The translations under genes were made by a program, and so were the position numbers. Below are positions 36,101 to 57,600 of a stretch of DNA of 64,000 bases, one piece after another (the stretch's first letter is position 1; every line of letters begins with the position of its first letter). Below the pieces are notes generated by a model that made no database searches, was not told where the DNA came from, and saw only the letters and a program-made list of their open reading frames with translations. The DNA is from Haemonchus contortus. Lineage: Eukaryota > Nematoda > Chromadorea > Rhabditida > Trichostrongylidae. The stretch covers positions 41,096,775-41,160,774 of the forward strand of contig LS997567.1 of assembly GCA_000469685.2 (NCBI GenBank), read 5' to 3'.

Positions 36101-37856
36101 TGTAGTATCGACTAGAATCATGAATAAAGTTTGTGAAAGGACAAGTGCATTAATGAGAAAAATTTTCAAATTAATTTCCATGAAAATGTAATCCCATGAA
36201 AATGTAGCGAAAATCTAAATCGCCGTCAAAATGTAATCAGATGAAGTCTGAAAAAGTCAACCTAAGCCACCAAACAGACAATTAATTAGGTTACTGGAGA
36301 GTCTTTCGAAAAAATAGTAAGTTATCAGTTATCAGAAGAAAAAAGTAAAAAGATGGCCTACTGAGCCCGTGTGCTGATTCGTTCTGACAAGTAGATCGCT
36401 CTGGGCGCTCCTTGGCATACAAGTTAACCAACTAAAAGGGCTCCGGTGCTTTCTCGTATTTCAAAGTAAACATTTTACCGATTGTCCTTGTCGCAATTTT
36501 CCCAAGGGTGTTCCGTTTTTTCCCCTTAAAAAGAAGCATCGATTGGCAAACCGCAGTTGGAATTTGCTGCTGACTGCGATTCTGGCTGTCAAGATTCTAA
36601 CGACTAGCAAGAGACGGACGGACGAGAAAACGGGGTGATAACTCGAAGGATGATAATCGGCCGTTAATTGTCCGATAAATCTTCTTCATATCAAGAAAAA
36701 TCTTACGAAATCTTTCGGCCATGTATTAATAGGGATGATTACGTTCTAGCAAATTTTCGCAGTACAGGTTTATCGATAATGCACGATGGAATTGAAAAGG
36801 GGACCGGGGAAAAAAATGCCCGAGGATGCAATCGGAGCTAGTTTTGAGTTGGCGCGACAACGGAACAATACGAATCGATGTGTGATGCTTGTTGTCAATT
36901 TCATTTACGAGTCAATACATCAACATGGAAAAATCGCAATACTATCCATTCATCTCCTTCTACCACCCACACTGTACTCCCCACAAATTTCATGTTCACT
37001 TCACAATCAACCTGTATCAAATGACCTCGACGTCGTCAACGTAGCCAACTAGCCGGGTTTCGGCGCCTCGTCAAATCAACAACAACTTGTTCCCGGCTAA
37101 CACTGAGAATGAACAAACGAAGTATAGCAATCACCAGAAACGATTAATAGCCAGCATTTTGCAAAATTGCCATCTTACTGTTGTAGACATACTAGTAATA
37201 AATTCTGACCGCATAGCGAATACGTCACGGATGACCTTAGATGGATGTTTTTCTGGATCGGAATTCTCCCCAATAAAACATGTTACCAGTTATCTACTGA
37301 ACAGAGAAGAGTTGCTTCAATCAGTCGTCACCCCAATTCGAGATCAGTTCAGGGCCAACATTCAGGGGAGACCTCCGAAGATGTTGGGGGACCTTCGAAG
37401 CAGTTTCCGGTTTCTGTAACTATCAGAAGTTTCCGACCCCTTGGGTTAACTTCATATACTACCTTGGCGCCAGTGAGTTGGTACTACGACGAGAAAATAG
37501 GATTAACAAGTCCGTACTCCAGTGAATGCGAAGGTGCCAAGCCAACTGGAAGTAAAACAAAGGGTGTGGTTAGTGAAAAGGGCGTTTCTATTACCACTTG
37601 TGTACGATGAACCTGTCTCGCAGTTTGCTTATCACTCGACCACAGCTCATATCAACAGCAATATGCCCGATTTCGTACAACTATGTACAGTTATTTGCTC
37701 ACAACGAACGGCGACTCAGTAAACATTGCACATTCAGGCGACACATGGCGATAAGAAAGTAACAAGACCCTTTGAGTTTACATTAACATGAACTGACATG
37801 GATTTCTGGGCTAATCAATAGAGAATAGGATTCGGATAAAATGGGGTTAACGTACG

Positions 37857-37874
37857 GTGGTGGTGGTGGTGGTC
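37857..37874. repeat. (GGT)n microsatellite
   Basis: Six consecutive GGT units beginning after TACGGT. Confidence 0.8.
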
Positions 37875-38098
37875 AAACGAAGTAACTTGTACTCGATAAG
37901 TAACTCGTAAACGGCAATTCATACCTCCTGCGGTTTACGTGAATTGCGTGAGCAGCAGGTGCCCATGTGCGGTCGTGTCGTGATGGTATGTGATGATGAG
38001 CGCGACCCGAGAGCGAGTTGGTGATGGCGGTGGTAGAGGGGGTAGGAGACGCGCACGGTGCGACCGACTGGGGCGGGGGGCAGGGTCGCTTACTCATC

Positions 38099-38140
38099 CA
38101 CACACAGACACACACACTCATACACACACACATACATACT
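38099..38140. repeat. (CA)n-rich microsatellite
   Basis: Imperfect CACACA / CATACA tract of about 42 bases next to a GC-rich block. Confidence 0.8.
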
Positions 38141-39040
38141 CAATCAGTGCCTTCAGAAAACCACTGCGACGTCAGCGCTTCTGAAGGTCTCTGCCCTACC
38201 GTTGGGGAGGTCGGGACTCCAGAACGTCTCCCAAGCCGTCATCACATTGGCGGCGTCTAACAACTAGGGGGTGTTCGGTTCCAATCAGCGACCAAGTCGT
38301 AAATCTAATCACCATGATAAGCGGGTCCTCCTGGTACAAACACATATGACTGGGGAAGGCTTGAACTTAGCCCATGTGGGCATAGTCCCTCGGAGAAAAA
38401 ACAAGTAAACATGAATATTGGCAGACGACATTGATACAGCCAGAGAAATTAAATCGCCTTCTTAGTGATTCAGTCAGTTAGAGGGGCACAGACAAATTGG
38501 AGAGTTCGTCAATTGGGACACCCAAAGACACCCGTATCGATCGCTTTGTGTCTGACATAATTGGTTCTTTTCAGTTACAACTGAAAACGTGTTTCTTCAT
38601 TCCAAAGTCTGAGAATAGAGGAGAGTTCTAGAAATCGCCCCCACTTTCACGCCATTTATGTTGTGTCGTCCAAGATTGAAACCGGAATACGCATCAATTT
38701 GCGCTCAGGCCTCACGACAGAGAGCGGAGAATATGTGCGACTTCTAAGACTTCCTCCCTCTCTTTTCCTCCTCCAAATAAATCGCAAAATCAATATGTCC
38801 TGCACAAAGAACGTTTTCTGACTTCACAATTCACGAGGAGGGACAGAAAAGCCCTGAAAGCCTTGGGAAAACATTTTGTCATCAATCACGCCACCACCTC
38901 GAACGGCCATAGGCGACAATGAAAGGGTATTGCTCTGTAGTTGTTGTTGTATTCCCTTTCAAAACATATTAATATGTTCGAAACAAAACAGTTCTGGAAA
39001 CGATTACTAGTAAAATAATTGTCAAAAAAGAGCAAACGCA

Positions 39041-39046
39041 TTTATT
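39041..39046 (-). terminator. Poly(A) signal AATAAA of the ETS gene
   Basis: On the minus strand GAAGAATAAATGCG starts about 16 bases past the stop codon at 39,062-39,064, supporting this exon as the true 3' end. Confidence 0.7.
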
Positions 39047-39061
39047 CTTCCTTATAGAGCT

Positions 39062-49640
<10,579 letters not shown>

Positions 49641-49674
49641 ATAACATAATCTTTATTAATCGATCTAGTACGCT

Positions 49675-49680
49675 TTTATT
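49675..49680 (-). terminator. Candidate poly(A) signal of the Nudix gene
   Basis: On the minus strand ACTAATAAAAGCG lies about 168 bases past the Nudix stop and 35 bases before the ETS candidate ATG. A second AATAAA is at 49,652-49,657. Confidence 0.4.
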
Positions 49681-49847
49681 AGTTGCCCTCAACATCATCT
49701 CAAACCTGAGCCATTTACTGCAGTAACATAGCAAGTAATCTTATTTACATGTAAAAAATAAAAGAAAACAAATGCGGACAACTCCTCAAAGATCGCATTC
49801 ATTACAGCAGAAGTTCGAAAACCCATTGAAGCTCCTCCAACGGGCTC

Positions 49848-52800
49848 CTACAAATCCCTCATAGCATAGCCGAGAGCGAATGTGTAGACGTTCGTGGCAA
49901 TGTCGAGCTCCTTCTCCAGTGATTGAATCGTCGGTAGAAGTTTAGATTCCTCTATCAGAACCACCTCGACCATCTGGAAATACTCTTTTTCTTGATTCAT
50001 CGAGGTAAACATACAGCTTCTACGACAACACTTGCTCCTTGGCCAAAGCAATTACTGGGGGAACCACCTAGAACCTCGGCAGTGATAGATCGCTTGGCAG
50101 CTTTGTTCGGGATCACCTTGTACAGCCATTACACGAATGACTGAGTAATGGCAGTTTCTGCACGAGGATTTCAAGGTTTGACGGATTCCACTATACAATG
50201 AAAAAGTCAACTCTTTTAATGAAGGGGGTGGGGGGGGGGTCAAAATCTTGGCTGATCGACCTTATCCCGTATCTTTTCCCCCGGAGCTGTAATGGCCTAG
50301 CTATCGCTATACCAATGGCCGGAAGAAAGCAAACGGGGTGAAAATATGTATTTTCAACCTATCAGATAAGCCGGCCATCAACCAGTCAAAATCGGAGATA
50401 GGGAAAGTCTGGCTAGCTCAGGTGGAGCTGGATATGCTTCTCGTCCTGGGTTCCGTGTCCTGAACACGGTCTCCATTTTCGAGCAGTAGAGCAACCCCGA
50501 ACACTTATCATAATTTGGTATAATCCGGTTTTACTACCATCCATTTCCATTTACAATTTCCAAATTTCTGAAGGATTTTTTAAAAGTTTTTTTTCTGAAA
50601 AATAGCTGTTTGCAAGGCGAGGCAGTATGGGAGCTTGTAGATGTTCTCAAATAAGGTGAATGTCCAAACTACTGACTTAAGAGAAAGTCATTGCCACTAT
50701 TCTAACTGCCAGAATTATCAGAAATGCTCACCAGAGTTTCATTGGAGTCATACTCAAGGGGAGCTGTCCGAGTTCTCACGCAATCACATACAGTAGGTAC
50801 ATAGGTCCAAATTTCCATCAGATAACTTTACCATTCGTTGTAGTAAGTGATCACGATTCGCTTCTGGTGATTCACCATGGAATACTTTGTGGGACCCCAT
50901 AGTCTGCTGCACCCAGCTCAACTATTACTAGTCAGTCTGCCAGTACAATCACATCAAGCCAAACGCCCATCGACCAATAGGGTCGACAGTGCCGAGCTGG
51001 TGCTCGTTAGCATGAGATGCCGAGATACTGTAGGGGGGGGGGGACAAGCAGATGTCTCACATCCGTTGAAGGGAAAGTCGGGCTCGGCAATGGGGGAAGA
51101 GAGGTCTTACTCGAAAAATACGAACAGACTCTTTTCCATTTTCAGGTTGGGTCGTTTGTTCTTTGGATTAGTTTTAGAAAGACTTTGGCGGGGAAAGACT
51201 AAAGTCCTTTTCAAAAAAGTGTGGCTTGCTTGGGAGACTTTACAACAACACGACAAAAATACCATTCACATTTACAATCTTATTTACCTCGGAATCGTCC
51301 AGAAATTGTTGTGGGGCCAGGTTGTTCCCTGTGTCCTTATCGATCTCAACAACAACATGCCGTGCAGCGTCGTTGAGACGTGAAGGCATGCTGGCTTGCT
51401 TGCCAGTGGAACTGAAAAACCTCTATAAGTATCAAAAGTAAGTAGGTAAGCCTTCTCGGCGAGTTACTCTAAATGGCCTATCACTGCTATGGACCCTACC
51501 AGTGCCTGATTATTACTTTTGACTACTGCCTACGACATATTCGAGTTGATTATGGTCACTCTGAAAGATAATTAAGACTTTCCATTATTCAAATTGAAGA
51601 GAAAGAATCGGCCACATGATAGCCAGGTTCTGGAGGGCTTTACTGTATGGGGTTGAGATGAAAGTAATGACGATCCCAAGGTTCAAAAAATTCAGCTCTG
51701 CCCAGGCTACACCTGATTCGACTCCAAATTAAGACCAGTGCTGCCACTTCAAAATACTAACTTCTCAGAAACACATTTATGACATAGAGACCGTCGTACT
51801 TCAGTAATGTTACCAGCCAATCGTGTCGCTCATTATGACTTGTATGTGAATGTTTCCTTGGAAGTTACCTGAATAAAGTCCTCGCTGCGGTATATCCGGT
51901 TTCTTCTCTAAGCTCACGAAGTCCAGCCTCTGTAGAACTTTCATCTGATTCTTGGATACCTTAATTGATAACTTCTTCATAGATTCTGTGAAAGATTACC
52001 ACCTTCTTACTTTCAAGCTCATCATGTTATTAAATGATGTAGAATAAGAGAAACCAGATGTAGACTGGGTAAATTGCTGTTGAAAGAATTAACTGATAGA
52101 AATGACCGTTTTTTTTTTGAAAAATTAGATTCAGCTGACCTCCAGGAAATTCGAGCGTCCAACTATTCGAAGGGAATCTATACTGTTTAGTGAAGACGAA
52201 GTAGAATTGTCCTTGACTCCTCAATCGGGCTATCACATGAACTCCGTCAATACCATCGAGATTCTTGGGCGTGATTGATTCCATGAATTCCCATACCTAA
52301 GCAACTGTTAGTCCTTAGAAATAATGATTAGCCATCAATTAGATTGTTTGTGTTTATATTCAATTGGTAAGGCGAGTGTGGTGTAGCGGGAAATGATGCT
52401 TTTCACACAGGCATGGTCACTGGTTCGAATCCCGGATCGATATCCGCCTAGGCCAACCAAACTTTTCATCCCTCCAGGGTCGGTTAATCGGTAGCAGACT
52501 CGTCAAAGAGGATAAAAGCACCGCCTTGTCGATCGGCTGACCAACCCGAACCATTGTATAGGCCACATACGCATTCAATACGCCACTACGATTCTGAACG
52601 CAAATTCAATGCGAGGCGCATCCCTCAGACGGGATTGATTAACGACATGAGACTTTGCCCTTTAGTTTATGTTCGATTGGTTACGTCAAAGCCTTACTAC
52701 TCTTTTCTACAGTAACCTAGCAAAGTTTTGCTCATGCAGCAATTACTGAGAAACCCACTTTACTCTATGGAAACCAGTAAGTTCTCAGACCCAACAACTA

Positions 52801-53190
52801 ATAACTTAAGGATGGGCAGCCTCGGGGCCAGTCAGTAGTCTGGTCCCAATACTCATTTCACGTGTCAAAGTATTACATCGAACTAAGCGGAAGAATTGTG
52901 GACTTTTCGGGAAGCTTTTGTTCCAACTACATTGAAAATCGAGGCAGACCATTTTAGGATGACTGCAAGCAGTACCAGTTGGAGAAGTTAATCAGTAAAA
53001 TTTTGTTCCTATACTTTGTCTATCCCATGGAACCTATCTTAACCTCACCTAACATGGTGAGAAGGCACTGTAGTAACCTTGGCTTTGTTACGGACTTTGA
53101 TTATGAAATATTTTTTGTCTTATTTTGGCTTAAAGTTCTTGAACTCACACCAGGTGCTCCGGACCGTTTCAGGAAATCAACCACAGTCAT
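49848..53190 (-). CDS. Nudix hydrolase, ADP-sugar pyrophosphatase type (NUDT5 / ndx-2-like)
   Basis: Minus-strand exons: 53,190-53,149 (tentative first exon, MTVVDFLKRSGAPG, GTGAGT donor, phase 0), 52,296-52,140, 51,959-51,869, 51,411-51,288 and 49,973-49,848 (TAG). The four main exons give 165 residues plus the stop in a continuous frame. VWEFMESITPKNLDGIDGVH is the family's N-terminal strand region. FPGGIQESDESSTEAGLREL plus REETGYTAAR is a complete Nudix box, G-x5-E-x7-REL-x-EE-x-G-Y, formed across the first join. HVVVEIDKDTGNN and IATNVYTFALGYAMRDL match the C-terminal part of the NUDT5 group. The predicted activity is Mg2+-dependent hydrolysis of ADP-ribose or a related nucleoside diphosphate; the substrate is inferred. 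The tentative first exon sits beyond a SINE-containing intron and needs cDNA support. The ETS gene follows about 200 bases downstream on the same strand. Confidence 0.82.
52371..52660 (+). repeat. tRNA-Val-like derived SINE
   Basis: The head (about 52,371-52,450) has an A-box-like TGGTGTAGCGG and a perfect B box, GGTTCGAATCC. It folds with an acceptor stem (GGCGAGT with ATCCGCC, one mismatch and one wobble) and an anticodon arm TGCTT-TTCACAC-AGGCA whose loop carries CAC, a valine anticodon. The T stem is degraded (about 3 of 5 pairs), so it is not a working tRNA gene. A tRNA-unrelated body follows (CCACTACGATTCTGAACGCA, CAGACGGGATTGATTAACG), with relatives at 26,411 and 61,554. It lies in the Nudix gene's first intron. 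Confidence 0.7.
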
Positions 53191-53506
53191 ATTTGAGAAC
53201 TTCCCATGATATGCCGTTCTTCTACGTAGAATCGTGATAGGTGATTGATCAGAATGTATCTTAAATAATGTAAAACTCGTAAGACTCTGAAAGCGATAAT
53301 TAACTTACAGAAGAGAAGCCGTCTAAGTGAATTTGTATAGAGGTGTTCACTACGTGCTCAGTGGAAAGAGTGCGCTACCGGCGGTGCTAAAATCTTTAGC
53401 GGCTAATAACAGACATCTGTGCTCTCAATTCCCAGTTATCCACCCTTCAAATAACTTAATAGGGGGTAAAGCCTTGGTTCCGGTCTTAATATTGGCCGGG
53501 TGTGGT

Positions 53507-53595
53507 GTAGTTGAATCAAAACTGCCGCTTCGCGGCGAGAGCGACATCACGCGCCAAGGAATGTAGCAGAATAAAGCAGTAAGTAGCCATCGTTT
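53507..53595. repeat. MITE-like repeat, copy 4 (fragment)
   Basis: GGGTGTGGTGTAGTTGAATC, then GCCGCTTCGCGGCGAGAGCG, matches one end of the 255-base MITE, closest to the diverged copy at 23,018. The other end is absent. Confidence 0.5.
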
Positions 53596-53843
53596 TGTCG
53601 ATAACTGATGGAAAGCTCCTTTAGCGTTTTGGTATAATCTTGTCGGCATGCCCAACTTCGGAAGGCAGAACTGAAGGAACGACACATCCATCCTGCCTAA
53701 ATTGGCAGGTAGGCATGGCTTTTGCACAAACCTGTGTAGAAGTCATAAAGGACTTTCTCCTTTGCCCTTCAAAATATGGTATCTGTTATTTATTCACTGG
53801 TATTGGACCCCCAACCTTTTTGACAAAATCGTGGAAACTTAAT

Positions 53844-54218
53844 TCAAGAGGACCACTTCCTCATTGGAAACGTTTCTTTGTAGGAATACTCTGCACAATG
53901 CTAATCATGAATTGAAATGTAAGAAAAAAGTGAACTCAGTCGAAGAGGAACAATTTTATTTTTCCCAAATTAAAAAAAAATAAAAAAACCAAAACATACC
54001 GTTGTAAAAAAGAATAGTAGAATCCAAAGGACGGCAGTAGTCCGACATGGAGCCGTCATATCTAGAAGATATAATAAAACAGTCTGGTTCGCGACGAAAA
54101 AAACATACGAGAAACATGTTCCGACGGCAGAAACATTGAATGTTTCTCTTGATTCAAATTGAAGTACAAAGTAGTAAACAAGTGGTAGTACGGGCAGCAA
54201 GTGGCAAGTGCTCAGCAT
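53844..54218 (-). CDS. Small membrane protein, two exons (tentative)
   Basis: Minus-strand exon 54,218-54,000 (or starting at acceptor 54,229) plus 53,900-53,844 (TGA), about 91 aa. The first exon is strongly hydrophobic: HLLPVLPLVYYFVLQF, then TCFSYVFFVANQTVLLYLLD and TTAVLWILLFFFTT, suggesting three membrane segments. It ends at a GTATGT donor in phase 0. The second exon begins behind GATTAG and reads HCAEYSYKETFPMRKWSS. I do not recognise the family. It could be the 3' end of a larger multi-pass protein whose upstream exons I missed, or an alternative exon of a neighbour. It lies between the CRAL-TRIO gene and the Nudix gene, on the same strand. Confidence 0.45.
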
Positions 54219-54626
54219 AAGGTATATCTCTTAACAATCCTCAAATTCTAGAAAAAATTTCATTAAAATTGGGCTTATTTGGGTTTTATTTATTTATTTA
54301 TTTTACTATTGCTACAATGATAGTAGAGGGACCTTATTACCAAATGCAAACAGAGAGGAAAACTAAATGTTGAAGTAAAATAAAATGTCGAAGTAAACAA
54401 TAAAATAAAGAAGATGACAGAATCTTCTGTCTGCCGAGGAAAATCCGAGCATGGGAGCATTCCATTCTTTCAACGCTTACGCCATTTGATAACGGTGTTT
54501 AGCGTAGATGTTTTTAAACATGCTTTATTAAAGGATCAAATGAAATGAAATGTGGTTGGTATTTAAACACCATCAAAAAAGTGGTACTATGCAGTAATTG
54601 TAATATTTACTGGAGAAATTTTACGG

Positions 54627-57600
54627 CTACCTGCCCCATAGCTTCTCGCGGCTGCCCCAAGTTTCAACTGAAAGATTTTCTAGGTTATAAATAAAGAAGT
54701 TTTTCTTTTGCACAGGAAGGAATACCAAAGGAGTCATGGTTGGATTGTTGTCGATGGGCGAAGGTGAAAGGGCGCGATCAGATGCTAAACCGGTACGTTC
54801 ATGCTAGTGTGCATTTCCGTTAAACCTGTTAATTCATTAAACTCCTCCCTTGGTGTGGAAAAAGCGGTTTTTTCCCAATGAATCAGGGAGAACCTCGAAC
54901 GTTCATCATCCCTCGTTTTCCCAAGGACGTGACCTGCACAGTTCAAGTTGCAAACGCAGACGGCTTATATAAATATTTATTTATTCAGGGAACAAGATTT
55001 ACAAAAATGCAACTGCAATAGTTACTTTGGCGGCAAAAATCTTACTACGATTACAAACTCGAAATAATACTGGAGAATCGGATGGGAGCATAATAATCTC
55101 TTCTTCTGCCAATTTTGGTGTCATAATTTTGAACCGTGGTGTCAAGTCGATGTCATCTGAAATGGGTTCATTGAATTCAAAAACGCTCTTTCAACAGACT
55201 TCAAAACGGGCTACTAAGTTCTTAGCGAGTAAGTCAAGTTGAAACGAAGTGCAGAGTGTGACTCACCTTGTTGAAACCAGACCTGTACTTCAGCATTACT
55301 TGTAAACTGATAAATCATTTTCTGTTTATTTTCTGGACGAAATTCGATTGAGATCTCATCTCCGGCCTTAACTGATCGAATCTCCGGGGCCAGATCGATA
55401 CCATTTGCCTTCCATAAAGAGCCATCCTCCTGAAAACTTTAGGCTATCAGGATTCCATCGTAGTTGCCCTTAACGGGGGGCATATTTGTAAAGGCAACCG
55501 CATGTTGGCAGAAGCCAGTTTAGATGAGTTATCCAGTATTTGCATGAAAATTCAATAGCATCCATTCCGAGACCCTTTTTGGGGCAGGAATAAAAATAAA
55601 AATAATAAAAAAATTGCAGATATAACTTTTACTAGCAATATACCTTCTCTTTTGCTTACGAAGTGCAGCATTTCTTTGCTAGTTGGCTCACTACGTGACG
55701 ATTCCAGTGAGGCAACTAGCGAAGGAATACTGCATCTTGTAAGAGGACACTGAGAACGCCATGAGAAGGACAAACGATGGGTATGCAGTGCCCGACGACG
55801 ACGACGAGCTTAAACTGTTGGTAAGACTTTCAATGAAAATGTAGTAAATAGTAGGTTTACGTAGATACGAGGCAATTGTCAACTTCAAAGGAGGAGGAGT
55901 CTACCAATTAATGATAGCAATGGTGAGACGTAATGCACATGTTGCACTGCTCCGTCAAGCACTAGATTCCTCCTAGCCTTTTGCTTTAATTGAAAAACTG
56001 GTACTTACTATTGCTCACAAAACTTTTTTCGTCATACTTTTACGATTATTGGTTCAACGCTTACCACAAAGTCGTCCTCGGTGATCTTCGCCGACTTGAA
56101 ACAGCCGTTGTCCAGTTCACTTTGCATTTTACACGTTCCGGAAAAGGCTGGGGGAATCGCCTCGATACTGAAACGAGGTACTGTAGAGGGAAATGTTCAT
56201 GTAGTGTAAACTGTAATCCTTTTACTAGTTACCTGAGGTAATTTGCTATCTGGTCTGGATACCGTGTAGCAAAGTGAAACCGATTGTGGACCTTTGCTGG
56301 TAGCAGGAATGATATGACCTATAAAAATGAAACTTTGGTTTACTCATTTTGAAGTTATTTCAATCTTGTAGTTGTAGTTTCTAATATAAATATAGTAAGG
56401 ACATAATTTTTAATATCATATGATTTTTAAATTAATTTTCAAAAATTTTCTATATAATTTTTAAAAATTTTTAATATAATATGATTCTTAATTTGTTTTT
56501 TAGAAAAAACAGATTTATTGTAACACTTCACTCTTGTAATGTATCTTGCAATTTAAAAAAAAAGACTTAAGTATTTGAAAAAATAGTACTCCATCTTCAG
56601 TAACTCGAACTTTGAATGACAACGATCACCCACCTTCCATGCGAGAGCAAGAAATGTTGGTGGATTCACAACGATGACATGCTTCAGAAGTTCTGCGTAG
56701 TAGTCTAGCCATATGTTAACGCGAGCCTGAATATGCCATATACTATACTGTAGTTATACTGTAGTTTACATATACTGTACTTTTGGGTACAAATTTACTT
56801 TTACAAGTAAATTGAAATCGCTCATCGTCGCAGAAGTGGCAGTTAATATGTTGAGCAGCTATGAAAACAATTTTTGCCCCTTTAGTTTTCCACAAAGATC
56901 CGGGCGAAAAGCCAGTATCATGGGAGTTGAAGATCTATTCGGGGTGGAAGGGGGGGGGGCGCCCTTCGTTTCTAACACAAGGCGCACAGAGCGCAGAAAA
57001 GTAGGGGTAGCCGTTTTTGCGGGCCTATGACTATCTGGGCAGGAACAGTGCTCGCTATCGCTTACACTTTCTAGAAAAATCAGTTTATGGTTGATTAAAT
57101 GTTCAATTATTCCTCATTTTTTAATTTCCAAGTTCGGTCTTCTTGAAACTGGGCATGTCACATAATATTTCAGAATACTTTGCCGTACAGGTTTGTTATG
57201 ATGCAACCGTTTATTTAGCCGACGTTTCGACTGACTCGTCGTCTTCAAGGACCTGAAAGTAGTTCGGAGCTTTTCTTTTTTCCTTCATTTTTCCTTTTTT
57301 TTGCCGCAAATACATCTCATTCACACCGATGCTCTTCCTCGAGTGAGACTTAGTCAAAAACTATATTCGTTTGGCTAAAAAAGTTTTAAGTGCCATCATA
57401 GGATATATTGTCCTTCTCAACTCTTCAGAACCGAGTGTCAGAGAAGAGCGAGCCCCACTCCCTAACCACATTTTGTTTACTACATGCCCTTACAACTTAT
57501 GTACACTTCGTGGAAAACGCCCCACTCCAATGCGCCCCGCCAAAAAAATCTTCCAGCATAGAAAAAGCTTCCGACATGCTCTTTCTACCCGAAAATTTAA

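Larger units (their letters stand above)
33160..39040. other. Intergenic or unresolved 5' region of the EF-hand gene
   Basis: I see no convincing exon beyond 33,147, although the missing first exon of the EF-hand gene should be in this direction. Simple sequence occurs at 34,418-34,431 (C-run), 35,009-35,020 (G-run), 37,857-37,874 (GGT)n and 38,099-38,140 (CA)n. About 37,960-38,090 is GC-rich. Scattered open frames have no recognisable domain. Confidence 0.4.

Noticed and set aside
50877..51383. Plus-strand frame of 168 codons
   Set aside because: It overlaps antisense the Nudix exon at 51,411-51,288 and its intron, and contains a G-run; no recognisable motif.
52371..52450. Functional tRNA-Val gene
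   Set aside because: The T stem pairs in only about 3 of 5 positions and the acceptor stem has a mismatch; related body sequence elsewhere shows it is a SINE head.
57218..57252. Hammerhead ribozyme on the minus strand (GACGAG...CGAAAC)
   Set aside because: The CUGANGA core base is wrong and no stem II can be formed between the two core strands.
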